A stretch of 32,016 nt of DNA from Verrucomicrobiaceae bacterium (GTDB lineage: Bacteria > Verrucomicrobiota > Verrucomicrobiia > Verrucomicrobiales > V1-33): assembly GCA_027486335.1 (NCBI GenBank), contig JAIXPK010000162.1, positions 1-32,016 on the forward strand, read 5' to 3'. A program made the position numbers and the translations under genes. The notes under the pieces were generated by a model. It was not told the origin of the DNA and made no database searches. It saw only the letters and a list, made by a program, of their open reading frames with translations. Shown here piece after piece: positions 15,845-23,066 of the stretch. The stretch's first letter is position 1. Every line of letters starts with the position of its first letter.

Positions 15845-16372
15845 TCAGGATGGGCGGAGTTCGCGGGCGGGGTTGCCGGCGATGCGGGAGTGAGGCGGGA
15901 AGGATTTGGTGACGATCGAGCCGGCGCCGATTCTGGTGTGGGTGCCGATGTGGATGGGGCCGATGAGGATGGAGGAAGCGCCGACATCGACGTGGTCTTC
16001 GAGGACCGGGCAGCGGTCGTCGGACGCGCCGCGGTTGCCGAGGGTGGTGCCGTGGCGGAGGATGCAGTTGGCTCCGATGATGGAGCGGTGGTTGATGACG
16101 AGCCCCTGGCCGTGGTGGAGGGCGAGGCCGGGGCCGATTTTAGTTAGAGGAGGGATTTCGACCCCGAGGATCCATTCGATGGAGACCCTGTAGAGGACGA
16201 GGTAGGGGAGACCGAGGAGGAAGGTGAGGCGATGGCGGCAGCGGAGCCAGTGGGCGAGGCGGAAGGCGATGAGGATGAGCCGGCCTTTGGGGTTCTGGGG
16301 GTTGGCGGCCCAGTCGGCGCGTACCATGGACCAGAAGCGGGGCGGGGCCGGGGACTGGGGTTCAGCGTTCAT
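15845..16372 (-). CDS. Hexapeptide-repeat O-acyltransferase, serine acetyltransferase-like
   Basis: A 175-residue protein of the left-handed beta-helix acyltransferase family. The N-terminal part (RADWAANPQNPKGRLILIAFRLAHWL) and middle (LGVEIPPLTKIGPGLALHHGQGLVIN) resemble the short serine acetyltransferases and WcaB-like polysaccharide enzymes. The repeats include SIIGANCILRHGTTLG and IHIGTHTRIGAGSIV, and the C-terminus IAGNPARE is standard. The usual serine acetyltransferase N-terminal domain is missing or reduced, which favours a role in polysaccharide acetylation. Its start overlaps the stop of the preceding glycosyltransferase (ATGA), so the two work in one operon. Confidence 0.85.
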   Translation of the reverse strand: MNAEPQSPAPPRFWSMVRADWAANPQNPKGRLILIAFRLAHWLRCRHRLTFLLGLPYLVLYRVSIEWILGVEIPPLTKIGPGLALHHGQGLVINHRSIIGANCILRHGTTLGNRGASDDRCPVLEDHVDVGASSILIGPIHIGTHTRIGAGSIVTKSFPPHSRIAGNPARELRPS

Positions 16373-17580
16373 GGGCTGGTGGGGTTGTTAGGCGGGACGA
16401 GCAGGGCGAGGATCTGGGCGAGGTGGGATTCGAGTGTGAATCCCTTGGTGAACCATGAGCGGAGTGAGAGGAAAGGATCGGCGACGAGGGCGTCGGCGGC
16501 GAGGGCGGGGAGTTGCGTGAGATTGTCAGGGTGGGCGAGCCACGGGTAATCGGGCGGGAGTGCTTCAGGGATGCCGCGCCAGCGGGTGGAGAGGACGGGG
16601 AGACCGAAGGCGAGGGCTTCGAGGATGGTGAGGGGGAGCCCTTCGTTTTCGTAGCGGGTGGGGAAGACGAAGAGATCGGCGGCGGCGAGGAGCGCTTTTT
16701 TTTCGTCGGGGCCGGTGAAGCCGGGGAGGTTGACGGAGAAGAGAGGCTGGAGGTGGGTGGGGAGGGATGCGCGGGCGGCGGCGACGGCGTTGTGGAATTC
16801 GGTGGCGTCGGCGTCCGAGCGGAAGGGCCCGGCGACGGTGAGGGTGACGGGGCAGGCCGGGTGGCGGGAATTGAGGTGGGCGGTGAGAGCGGCGGCGGTG
16901 TCGAGGGCGTCGAAGATGCCTTTGGAGCGGACGCAGAGCCCGAGGTAGAGGAGGTGGACTGGGGCGGGCGGGGCGTCGGGGTTGGCGAGGGCGGCCTTGC
17001 GGGCGGCGAGCCTTGATTGGCGCGCGGCGAGGATGGAGGGGAAGTCGGGGCAGGGATCGGGGATGCCGTTGGGGACGATGGCGATGCGGGCGGGTTTAAG
17101 GATGGCGACGTCGGCGGCGGAGCTATTGGAGAGACAGAGACTGAGCGAGTGGTTGAGGAGGAGCCGGTGGAGACGCCGGGCCCATGGGTCGTCGGGGTGA
17201 TCGGCGAGGTAAGCGCCGAGGCCGACCGAGTGCCAGTGGAGGATGAGTCGGGAGGTGAAGGGACGAAGGATGGAGAGGAGGAGGACGTCGCGGATGACGG
17301 GACCGCGTTTTCCGGGAGCGGGGACGTAGTAGATTTCGCGGGCGCCTTTGAAGAGACAGGCGGCGATGGCTTTGAGCGTGCAGGCGGCGAGGGCGAAGAG
17401 TTTGGCGGGCCGCATGGTGCCGACGTCCTGTTCGTCGCGGGAGAGGAGGAGATTGACGTGGACGACCTTGTCCGGGAAGCGGGAGGTGGCGGCGTTGACG
17501 AGGTGGCCGACCATGACGGACTGGCCGTGGGTGGGCGGAGGGGACTGGGCGAGGATCAGGAGGCGAGGGATCCGGGGCAT
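16369..17580 (-). CDS. Glycosyltransferase, GT4-like (GT-B fold)
   Basis: A 403-residue glycosyltransferase with no membrane anchor. The N-terminal half starts with RLLILAQSPPPTHGQSVM, the sugar-acceptor side. The C-terminal half has VHLLYLGLCVRSKGIFD, then LFVFPTRYENEGLPLTILEA, which carries the E-x7-E motif (Glu313 and Glu321) that binds the nucleotide sugar in this family, then GLPVLSTRWRGIPE. It is the first gene of a two-gene operon with the acyltransferase. It probably adds a sugar to a cell surface polysaccharide; donor and acceptor are unknown. Confidence 0.9.
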   Translation of the reverse strand: MPRIPRLLILAQSPPPTHGQSVMVGHLVNAATSRFPDKVVHVNLLLSRDEQDVGTMRPAKLFALAACTLKAIAACLFKGAREIYYVPAPGKRGPVIRDVLLLSILRPFTSRLILHWHSVGLGAYLADHPDDPWARRLHRLLLNHSLSLCLSNSSAADVAILKPARIAIVPNGIPDPCPDFPSILAARQSRLAARKAALANPDAPPAPVHLLYLGLCVRSKGIFDALDTAAALTAHLNSRHPACPVTLTVAGPFRSDADATEFHNAVAAARASLPTHLQPLFSVNLPGFTGPDEKKALLAAADLFVFPTRYENEGLPLTILEALAFGLPVLSTRWRGIPEALPPDYPWLAHPDNLTQLPALAADALVADPFLSLRSWFTKGFTLESHLAQILALLVPPNNPTSP

Positions 17581-17730
17581 GGGAGAGGGAGGGCGGCGGT
17601 TGCCGGGGGGAGGGTGGGAACGTGTGGTCGCGGGTGGAGCGTGATGGTTTCGAGGGGGGAGATCAAGAGGAGTGTGGGGAGGGGATGATCGCGGCGTTGC
17701 GCGGATGCGGTGGTCGGATTAGGTGGGGGG

Positions 17731-18216
17731 ATGCAAGCAGGGAACGAGTTGATCCGGTTAGATGTGAAGGCGGTGATGCCGACGAGTGGCGGCGCGGCGG
17801 TTTTTCTGGGGGACGAGGCGAAGGTGATGGTGATTTACATTGATCATCATGTGGGGATGGCGATTGAGATGGCGATGAAGCGGGAGCCGAGGGAGCGGCC
17901 GCAGACGCATGATCTGATCAACAGTATTCTGGCTGGATTGGGGGCGCGGGTGGACCGGGTGGTGATTCACCATTTTGAGTCCGGGGTGTATTATGCGCGG
18001 TTGTTTGTGGTGGCTGAGAACGAGCTGCATGAGCGCAAGATTCTGGAGATTGATGCGCGGCCGAGTGATTCGTTTGCGCTGGCGATTGCGCATGAGGCGC
18101 CGGTTTACATGGTGAAGCCGGTTTGGGATGGGGCGGAGGATGTGAGTCCGCTGCTGAAGAGCATGGATCCGGGGAAGGGGGGAGGGGCGCGGGGGGCGAG
18201 ACGGCCGGAGGATTGA
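17731..18216 (+). CDS. Bifunctional nuclease (DUF151) family protein
   Basis: A 161-residue protein with the BFN domain. Features are VFLGDEAKVMVIYIDHHVG, then RPQTHDLINSILAGLGA, RVVIHHFESGVYYARLFVV and DARPSDSFALAIAHEAPVYM, which match the family. Family members have been linked to nuclease activity and to stress, and some have a role at DNA or RNA, but function is uncertain. The start at 17731 follows a purine-rich AGGTGGGGGG leader. The C-terminal 18 residues are a variable Gly/Arg tail. It ends 11 bases from the convergent acylphosphatase gene. Confidence 0.92.
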   Translation: MQAGNELIRLDVKAVMPTSGGAAVFLGDEAKVMVIYIDHHVGMAIEMAMKREPRERPQTHDLINSILAGLGARVDRVVIHHFESGVYYARLFVVAENELHERKILEIDARPSDSFALAIAHEAPVYMVKPVWDGAEDVSPLLKSMDPGKGGGARGARRPED

Positions 18217-18227
18217 GGGGAGGCAGG

Positions 18228-18503
18228 TCAGGCGATGGAAAATCCGGTGACGCCGGTGAGCGGGGCGATGGGGTGGGATTCTTTTTCGCGGATGTGGTTG
18301 GCGAGTTCGCTGTGTTCTTCGATTTCGGCGAGGAAGGCGTCGAGTTCGTCGGCGTCGTGGGACATTACATTGAGTTCGACGCGGCCGTCGGGGAGATTGC
18401 GGACGGAGCCGGTGACGTCGAAGCCTGCGGCGATGCTGCGGGTGGAGTAGCGGAAGCCGACGCCCTGGACGCGGCCTGAGTAGAAGATTTGTCTGGCGAC
18501 CAT
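18228..18503 (-). CDS. acyP: Acylphosphatase
   Basis: A 91-residue acylphosphatase, which hydrolyses carboxyl-phosphate bonds. The active-site loop is SGRVQGVGFRYST and the catalytic asparagine lies in VRNLPDGRVELN. The end of the domain is usual for the family (GFSIA). The start is Met of MVARQIFYSG, since upstream residues (MPTTPPPP) are proline-rich filler that lies in spacer. It follows, by 57 bases, the small anchored protein gene on the same strand. Confidence 0.93.
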   Translation of the reverse strand: MVARQIFYSGRVQGVGFRYSTRSIAAGFDVTGSVRNLPDGRVELNVMSHDADELDAFLAEIEEHSELANHIREKESHPIAPLTGVTGFSIA

Positions 18504-18542
18504 GGGATGGAAGGTGGGTGGTGGTGGCGTGGTGGGCAAGGG

Positions 18543-18566
18543 GATCGGGGGATCGGGGGATCAGGG
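18543..18566. repeat. Octamer repeat GATCGGGG, three units
   Basis: GATCGGGG, GATCGGGG and GATCAGGG in tandem, with the third unit containing the stop codon of the convergent-side gene (18561-18563, TCA on the + strand). Gain or loss of a unit would change the end of that protein. It is a short array and may be chance. Confidence 0.6.
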
Positions 18567-19004
18567 GATGTCGAGGGATGGAGCGGAGACGGAGACGAGT
18601 TGCCAGCGCCATGGTTGCCAGCCTGGGCGTTGCCATGTGAAGGTGAATTCGGCTTGGCGGGGGGAGTCGGTGCCGAGGATGGAGAGGGATTGGCGGATGG
18701 TGGCGGAGCGGCCGTTTCTGGAGATGATGGGAGGGGAGGCGGAGATGGAGAGGGAAGGGAAGGCGTAGCGGACGGCGCGCATGTTTTCTGCGACGGAATC
18801 CGGGGAGTGCTGCCATTGGTCGTGGTAGTCTGGGGAGGCGAAGGAGGATGGGAAGTCGGAGGGGCTGCCGGATTGGGCCCATGTGAGGAGGTCGGCGTGG
18901 CGGGCCTTGAGGCGGTTGGAGGGGAGGAGATCCCAGAGGGCGGCGAGGGAGGCGAGGAGGGCGAGGGAGAGGAGGATGCGGGAGCGGAAGGAGAGGGCGT
19001 TCAT
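18561..19004 (-). CDS. Small membrane-anchored protein of unknown function
   Basis: A 147-residue protein. Residues 10-25 (ILLSLALLASLAALWD) form a signal anchor. The rest is soluble and Ser/Pro-rich, with an apparent alpha/beta body and TWQRPGWQPWRWQLVSV near the C-terminus, a pattern of a small NTF2-like or cystatin-like domain, though I cannot name it. Codons end mainly in C, which supports coding. It lies upstream of the acylphosphatase gene with 57 bases between. The stop sits within an octamer repeat. Confidence 0.7.
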   Translation of the reverse strand: MNALSFRSRILLSLALLASLAALWDLLPSNRLKARHADLLTWAQSGSPSDFPSSFASPDYHDQWQHSPDSVAENMRAVRYAFPSLSISASPPIISRNGRSATIRQSLSILGTDSPRQAEFTFTWQRPGWQPWRWQLVSVSAPSLDIP

Positions 19005-19075
19005 GGGGGGAAGTGCTTAAGGATTCGGGTGGGGTGGTGGTACGATTCCTGCTTCATGGGGGTGTGGAAAAAAGG

Positions 19076-19104
19076 TTGCGGTGGCGGAATGACCGGCTGA
19101 AAAT
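19076..19104 (+). promoter_or_regulatory. Weak promoter candidate before the 3D-domain lipoprotein gene
   Basis: TTGCGG, 17 bases, then GAAAAT (about four of six matches to the -10 consensus). It is 70 bases upstream of the start codon. Similar spacing and -35 sequence occur before the pilT and TPR genes. The AT-richer stretch is what makes it stand out; this is a guess. Confidence 0.2.
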
Positions 19105-19173
19105 GCGCGACCTCGGGCCGGAGGGTTTTTAGAAACTGCCGGAGACCAACCTTAGATTCAACCAACGTACTGC

Positions 19174-19716
19174 ATGACCTACCGTAACGTGATCGCTCTG
19201 GCCTCTGTGGCCGTTGCTGCGCTTTTGAGCAGCTGCTCGTCCACCACTGACCTTGCGAGTGCGAAGACTTACAAGACGAAGGGTGGGAAGCATGTGGACA
19301 ATGCGAAGTATTATGTGGTGCGGACGACGGCGTACAGCCACGTGGAGGCGGACAGTTTGAAATACGGGAAGGGGAATGCGGCTGGTGGGACGCTGAAGCA
19401 CGGGATGGTGCGGAGTGCGGCGAGTGACTGGTCGGTGTTTCCTGTGGGGACGGTGTTCAAGATCGAGGGGCAGCCGCACATTTACCAGGTGGATGATTAT
19501 GGGAGTGCGCTGGTGGGGACGAAGACGATTGATTTGTACAAGCCTGATTTTGCTGGGATCAAGGAGTGGGGAGTGAGGAACGTGCGGATCAAGGTGCTGC
19601 GGTGGGGTTCTTACCACCGGAGCTTGGCGATTCTGAAGGATCGGACGCATCATTCGCATGTGAAGAAGATGGTGACGGGGATTCAGCAGAAGATGAAGAC
19701 TGGGGTGAGGTCCTGA
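19174..19716 (+). CDS. 3D-domain lipoprotein
   Basis: A 180-residue lipoprotein. The signal peptide ends in the lipobox LLSSC (Cys21 region), so it should be anchored in the outer or inner membrane. The body contains a 3D (Asp-Asp-Asp) domain as in MltA and RpfB-type cell wall enzymes: VVRTTAYSH, FPVGTVFKIEG, then YQVDDYGSALVGTKTIDLY. The domain is associated with peptidoglycan cleavage; catalytic acids appear kept in VDDYG and TIDLY. It could be a lytic transglycosylase-like or structural protein. The Lys/His-rich tail is unusual. It lies 22 bases before endonuclease III, so may be cotranscribed. Confidence 0.9.
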   Translation: MTYRNVIALASVAVAALLSSCSSTTDLASAKTYKTKGGKHVDNAKYYVVRTTAYSHVEADSLKYGKGNAAGGTLKHGMVRSAASDWSVFPVGTVFKIEGQPHIYQVDDYGSALVGTKTIDLYKPDFAGIKEWGVRNVRIKVLRWGSYHRSLAILKDRTHHSHVKKMVTGIQQKMKTGVRS

Positions 19717-19738
19717 GAGGGAATGGGGGAATGAGGGG

Positions 19739-20389
19739 ATGACGAAGGCGGAGCGCGCGGAACTGGTGGGGCGGGAGCTGGATCGGTTGTATCCGGAGAC
19801 TCCGGTGCCGCTGGATCACCGGGATCCGTACACGCTGCTGGTGGCGGTGCTGTTGTCGGCGCAGTGCACTGACGCGCGGGTGAATCTGGTGACGCCTGGG
19901 TTGTTTGCGCGAGCGGCGACGCCTGAGGCGATGATGGAGGTGCCGGTGGAGGAGATTCGGGAATTGATTCGGCCTTGTGGGTTATCGCCGCAGAAGTCGG
20001 TGGCGATTGCTGGGTTGTCGCGGTTGCTGGTGGAGAAGCATGGGGGGCAAGTGCCTGCGGATTTCGGGGCGCTGGAGGAGTTGCCTGGGGTGGGGCACAA
20101 GACGGCGTCGGTGGTGATGGCGCAGGCGTTCGGGGTGCCGGCGTTTCCGGTGGACACGCATATTCACCGATTGGCGCAGCGGTGGAAGCTGACGGGGGGG
20201 CGGAACGTGGTGGAGACCGAGCGGGATTTGAAGCGGTTGTTTGCGCGGGAGCGGTGGAACCGGCTGCATCTGCAGATCATTTTTTACGGGCGGGAGTACT
20301 GCACGGCGCGCGGGTGTGACGGGACGAAGTGTCCGTTGTGCCGGGAGATGTTTCCTGGGCGGAGGCCGGTGGCGGCGAAGCGGGCGTGA
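19739..20389 (+). CDS. nth: Endonuclease III
   Basis: A 216-residue DNA glycosylase/AP lyase that removes oxidised pyrimidines. The helix-hairpin-helix is ELPGVGHKTASVV with catalytic Lys121, and catalytic Asp139 lies in VDTHIHRLAQRW, matching Lys120 and Asp138 in the E. coli enzyme. The C-terminal cysteine cluster is CTARGCDGTKCPLC: four Cys with spacings of 4, 4 and 2 residues, not the usual 6, 2, 5. The iron-sulfur cluster may be altered or absent in this member. It follows the lipoprotein gene by 22 bases. Confidence 0.95.
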   Translation: MTKAERAELVGRELDRLYPETPVPLDHRDPYTLLVAVLLSAQCTDARVNLVTPGLFARAATPEAMMEVPVEEIRELIRPCGLSPQKSVAIAGLSRLLVEKHGGQVPADFGALEELPGVGHKTASVVMAQAFGVPAFPVDTHIHRLAQRWKLTGGRNVVETERDLKRLFARERWNRLHLQIIFYGREYCTARGCDGTKCPLCREMFPGRRPVAAKRA

Positions 20390-20407
20390 GGGGGGCGAGA
20401 GGAGATG

Positions 20408-21739
20408 TCAGGGAGGGAGGAGTGCGGTGACTTCGGCGGGGGAAACTGGGACGGGATCGTCGCTGATGTTGACGACCATGACGTAGCCGTCGGAGAGCTG
20501 GTGGTGTTGGAGGAGAGAGACGAGCGCGTCCTGATCGCTCGAGGTGCGGGTGCCATCGTTGGGTGACCATGATTCCATGGCGGTCAGGCAGCCGTGGGAA
20601 GGGCTGACGGGGTGCCATGAGTTAGTGGCGTACCAGTCGGGTCGGATGGTGGTGCCGTGGGCGATGATTTCGGAGCGGCCGGCGCGGCCTGCGTGGAAGG
20701 CTTCCCAGATGGGGGCCCATGAGCGCCATGATGGCGGGAGGAGGGCGGCGTAGGCGTCCTCGGTCATGGAGGTGGCGTCGGGGGAGGAGAGGAGGAAGTG
20801 GCGAGGGGGAAATTCGAAGGGGAGACTGAGCTGGAGGTTAGGAGTGGGGCCGATGAAGCGGTTGTCGGAGATCGCAAAGCCATGCCATACGAGGAGACCT
20901 TGCGGGGTATTGCCGTTAGTGATGACGCCGGGGAGCCCGCTAACGGAGCGGGCGAGTTGAGGGATGGAGAAGAGAGCGCCGTCCGGGGAGCGGGCGAAGG
21001 ATTTGTCAGGGAGACGGACGATGGCGCGGCCGCACCAGTTGCGGGAGTGGCGCTGGAGCGAGAAGATGACGGGGAAGCCGGGGGCGAAGGGCGCGTGGAG
21101 GAGGTCGGCGAGGGGAGGAGGAGCGGGAGGCGGGGATGTGCTGGCGGTGGATTCGACCTGACGGAGGATGGAGGAGAGGATGGGGTGGGAGCGGGCGTCG
21201 GGGAATCGTTCGGTGATGTGGGGGAGCCAGAGACGAGCGGCGTAGGGATTGTTACGGGTTAGGTAGTGGATGGCGATGGCGAAGGATTTGGGGGATCTGG
21301 TGGTGGTGGCGACGTGCTGGACGGAAGATGTCAGTTGGGTTGGGAAGAGGGCGACGGTGATTTCGAGGAAGGAATTGAGGAGTGGTTCGGGGAGGGGAGG
21401 CTGGTGGGTGAGGGCGGCGGCGAAGCGGGTGGCGGCGGGATCGGGAGCGGAGCGGGTGAGGCCCATGGCGTGGAGTCCGCGACGCCATGCGGTGGAGTGG
21501 GCGGGGTCGGGCGGGAGGGAGAGGGCGTGGAGGATGTCGTTCTGGAGTTGGAGGGATTCGGCGTCGCGAGAGGCGGCGGTGGTCCATGGGGCGACGACGG
21601 GGGGCTCGGGTGCGGGAGGGGCGGTGTGGGAGCGGTTGTGCTGGAGGAGGGCGGAGGTGGAGATGGCGGCGGCGAAGGCGGCGAGGAGGGCGAGCGCGGC
21701 GACGGAGTGCTGGGCTCGCGGGGTGAGCGGTCGGGGCAT
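20408..21739 (-). CDS. Secreted protein with L,D-transpeptidase-like catalytic motif
   Basis: A 443-residue protein. An N-terminal hydrophobic segment (about residues 10-30) followed by a Pro/Ser-rich linker points to export. Residues 60-200 look helical. Toward the C-terminus is IIAHGTTI (His361), followed 21 residues later by PSHGCLTAME (His382, Cys384). This resembles the YkuD catalytic motif H-x-...-SHGC. The interval is one residue longer than the usual range and Asn after CL is Thr here. If real it would cross-link peptidoglycan or lipoproteins. It lies downstream of the hydroxylase-family gene with a heptamer array between. The rest shows no family I can name. Confidence 0.75.
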   Translation of the reverse strand: MPRPLTPRAQHSVAALALLAAFAAAISTSALLQHNRSHTAPPAPEPPVVAPWTTAASRDAESLQLQNDILHALSLPPDPAHSTAWRRGLHAMGLTRSAPDPAATRFAAALTHQPPLPEPLLNSFLEITVALFPTQLTSSVQHVATTTRSPKSFAIAIHYLTRNNPYAARLWLPHITERFPDARSHPILSSILRQVESTASTSPPPAPPPLADLLHAPFAPGFPVIFSLQRHSRNWCGRAIVRLPDKSFARSPDGALFSIPQLARSVSGLPGVITNGNTPQGLLVWHGFAISDNRFIGPTPNLQLSLPFEFPPRHFLLSSPDATSMTEDAYAALLPPSWRSWAPIWEAFHAGRAGRSEIIAHGTTIRPDWYATNSWHPVSPSHGCLTAMESWSPNDGTRTSSDQDALVSLLQHHQLSDGYVMVVNISDDPVPVSPAEVTALLPP

Positions 21740-21744
21740 GAGAA

Positions 21745-21782
21745 GAAAGTGAGAAGTGAGAAGTGAGAAGTGGGAAATGAGA
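21745..21782. repeat. Heptamer array GAAGTGR, second site
   Basis: Two perfect GAAGTGA units, one GAAGTGG, and flanking near-copies (GAAAGTGA, GAAATGA). It ends in GATGGGCTGGTTCGGAG, similar to the sequence following the first array. It begins six bases upstream of the start codon of the - strand gene, so it occupies the leader. Confidence 0.75.
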
Positions 21783-21850
21783 TGGGCTGGTTCGGAGGGG
21801 TAGGGGGCGGGTCTTTTTCCCGATTCCTGTGTTGCTCCTCGGTTGCGAAT

Positions 21851-22693
21851 CTAGGGTTGGTGGCTTGAGGGTGGTTGTTGTTGAGGTTGCCGATGGTTCC
21901 GGAAGGGATGGAGCATCTGGCCCCACCAGTTGGCGGGGATTGGTTCGTGGATGCCGAAATTGGCGGGGGCTTGTCCGGAGGGGAAATAGGTGGTGTGGAA
22001 GAGCAGGTCCCAGAGAGGGAGGAGACTGGCGAAATTTCTGTCGATGGCTTCGGGGGTGCGGGAGTGGTGCCAGCGATGGAAGGCCGGGGAGACGAAGACG
22101 TAGCGGAGCGGGCCGAATGTCCAGTTCACGTCGGAGTGGACGAAGATGGTGTAGAGACCGAGGAGGGCTGGTGATAGGAAAGAGGCGGAGGGGGAGAAAC
22201 CGAGGAGGAGGAAGGGCGCGGTTAGGAAGAGATTGCCGACGATTTCGTTGACGGGATGGCTGCGGAACGTGCTGAGCCAGTCGAGTTGCCGGGAGCTGTG
22301 GTGGACGGCGTGAAACGGCCACAAGCGCCTGCGATGGAACAGGCGGTGGATCCAGTAGAGGAGGAAGTCGCCGATGATGATAGCGGCCAGGCACTGGATC
22401 CAGAGGGGTGCGGTGCCGACTGGGCCGAAGCCTTTGAACTGGCCGTTTGCATCGAGGGCGTCGACGCCGCTGATGACGAGAGGTGTGAGGATAGCGATGG
22501 CGAGGGCGAGCACGGCGACGGCGGTGAGCCAACGGGTGACGATCTGATTGAAGACGGCGTGGACGACGTCGAGGAGGAGTTCGTGCTTTCTGGGCAACTG
22601 GCCGCGTTTATTGCCGAAGACGTGTTCGATGACACCGAAGACGAAGAGGAGGAAGAGGAGACTGACAACGGCTTGAAGGAGGGGTTGGAGCAT
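21851..22693 (-). CDS. Sterol desaturase / fatty acid hydroxylase family membrane protein
   Basis: A 280-residue integral membrane di-iron enzyme. Hydrophobic helices fall at about residues 7-25, 50-78, 95-115, and 160-190. The histidine boxes are HRLFH, HAVHH and HRWHH, in the standard order and spacing of the family. Members hydroxylate or desaturate fatty acids, sterols or related lipids; substrate cannot be read from sequence. The C-terminal tail is Gln/Pro/His-rich. It is the upstream gene of a - strand pair with the L,D-transpeptidase-like protein, and both gaps around it contain heptamer arrays. Confidence 0.9.
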   Translation of the reverse strand: MLQPLLQAVVSLLFLLFVFGVIEHVFGNKRGQLPRKHELLLDVVHAVFNQIVTRWLTAVAVLALAIAILTPLVISGVDALDANGQFKGFGPVGTAPLWIQCLAAIIIGDFLLYWIHRLFHRRRLWPFHAVHHSSRQLDWLSTFRSHPVNEIVGNLFLTAPFLLLGFSPSASFLSPALLGLYTIFVHSDVNWTFGPLRYVFVSPAFHRWHHSRTPEAIDRNFASLLPLWDLLFHTTYFPSGQAPANFGIHEPIPANWWGQMLHPFRNHRQPQQQPPSSHQP

Positions 22694-22706
22694 GGTCCGG
22701 GGGAGG

Positions 22707-22734
22707 GAAGTGAGAAGTGTGAAGTGAGAAGTGT
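22707..22734. repeat. Heptamer array, third site
   Basis: Four units of GAAGTGA and GAAGTGT alternating. It lies 13 bases from the start codon of the hydroxylase-family gene, again in the leader of a - strand gene. Confidence 0.75.
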
Positions 22735-22820
22735 GAAAGGCTTGTGGGGGGGAGGGGGGAGAGGGCCGAGCGGGAGTTCGGCGTTCCCGGGGGCTGGTGG
22801 GGTGGGGAAATTTGCTGTTT

Positions 22821-22836
22821 GGGATTTGAGATTTGA
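22821..22836. repeat. Short direct repeat GGGATTTGAGATTTGA, copy 2
   Basis: Identical to 4870-4885. It is preceded by GCTGTTT here and GCTGTGG there, so similarity extends slightly upstream. Confidence 0.55.
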
Positions 22837-22962
22837 AAAGAGCGCGGGGGCCGAGGGGGGCTCAGGCGAAGATGCGAAGGCGGGCGGGCCGGGTTACGGG
22901 AAGTGGGTGTTCATCATGGGATTTTAACGGTCAGGACAATGGCGACTGGGTAAAGAAAACTC

Positions 22963-22991
22963 TTGCGGATTCCTAGGGGAAAACCCATAAA
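22963..22991 (+). promoter_or_regulatory. Possible promoter of the PilT operon
   Basis: TTGCGG, 17 bases, then CATAAA, within the AT-richer patch about 75 bases before the first PilT start. Only moderate agreement with the sigma-70 consensus. Confidence 0.22.
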
Positions 22992-23066
22992 CGACCCCTT
23001 CCCCACGATGCATTGCGGCGTGTGGGAATTCCCTTTTGTTTTCGAACCCAGTCCAGTCCCTGACCA

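Larger units (their letters stand above)
22694..23066. other. Gap upstream of the pilT pair
   Basis: A 373-base divergent gap with no supported gene. It contains a heptamer array (22707-22734), G-rich filler, the second GGGATTTGAGATTTGA word (22821-22836) and an AT-richer segment (about 22921-23010) that probably holds the promoter for the PilT pair. That last part looks different from the flanking repeat DNA. Confidence 0.65.

Noticed and set aside
17581-17730. Gene in the gap between glycosyltransferase and BFN gene
   Set aside because: Only G-rich purine filler; frames have no coding pattern.
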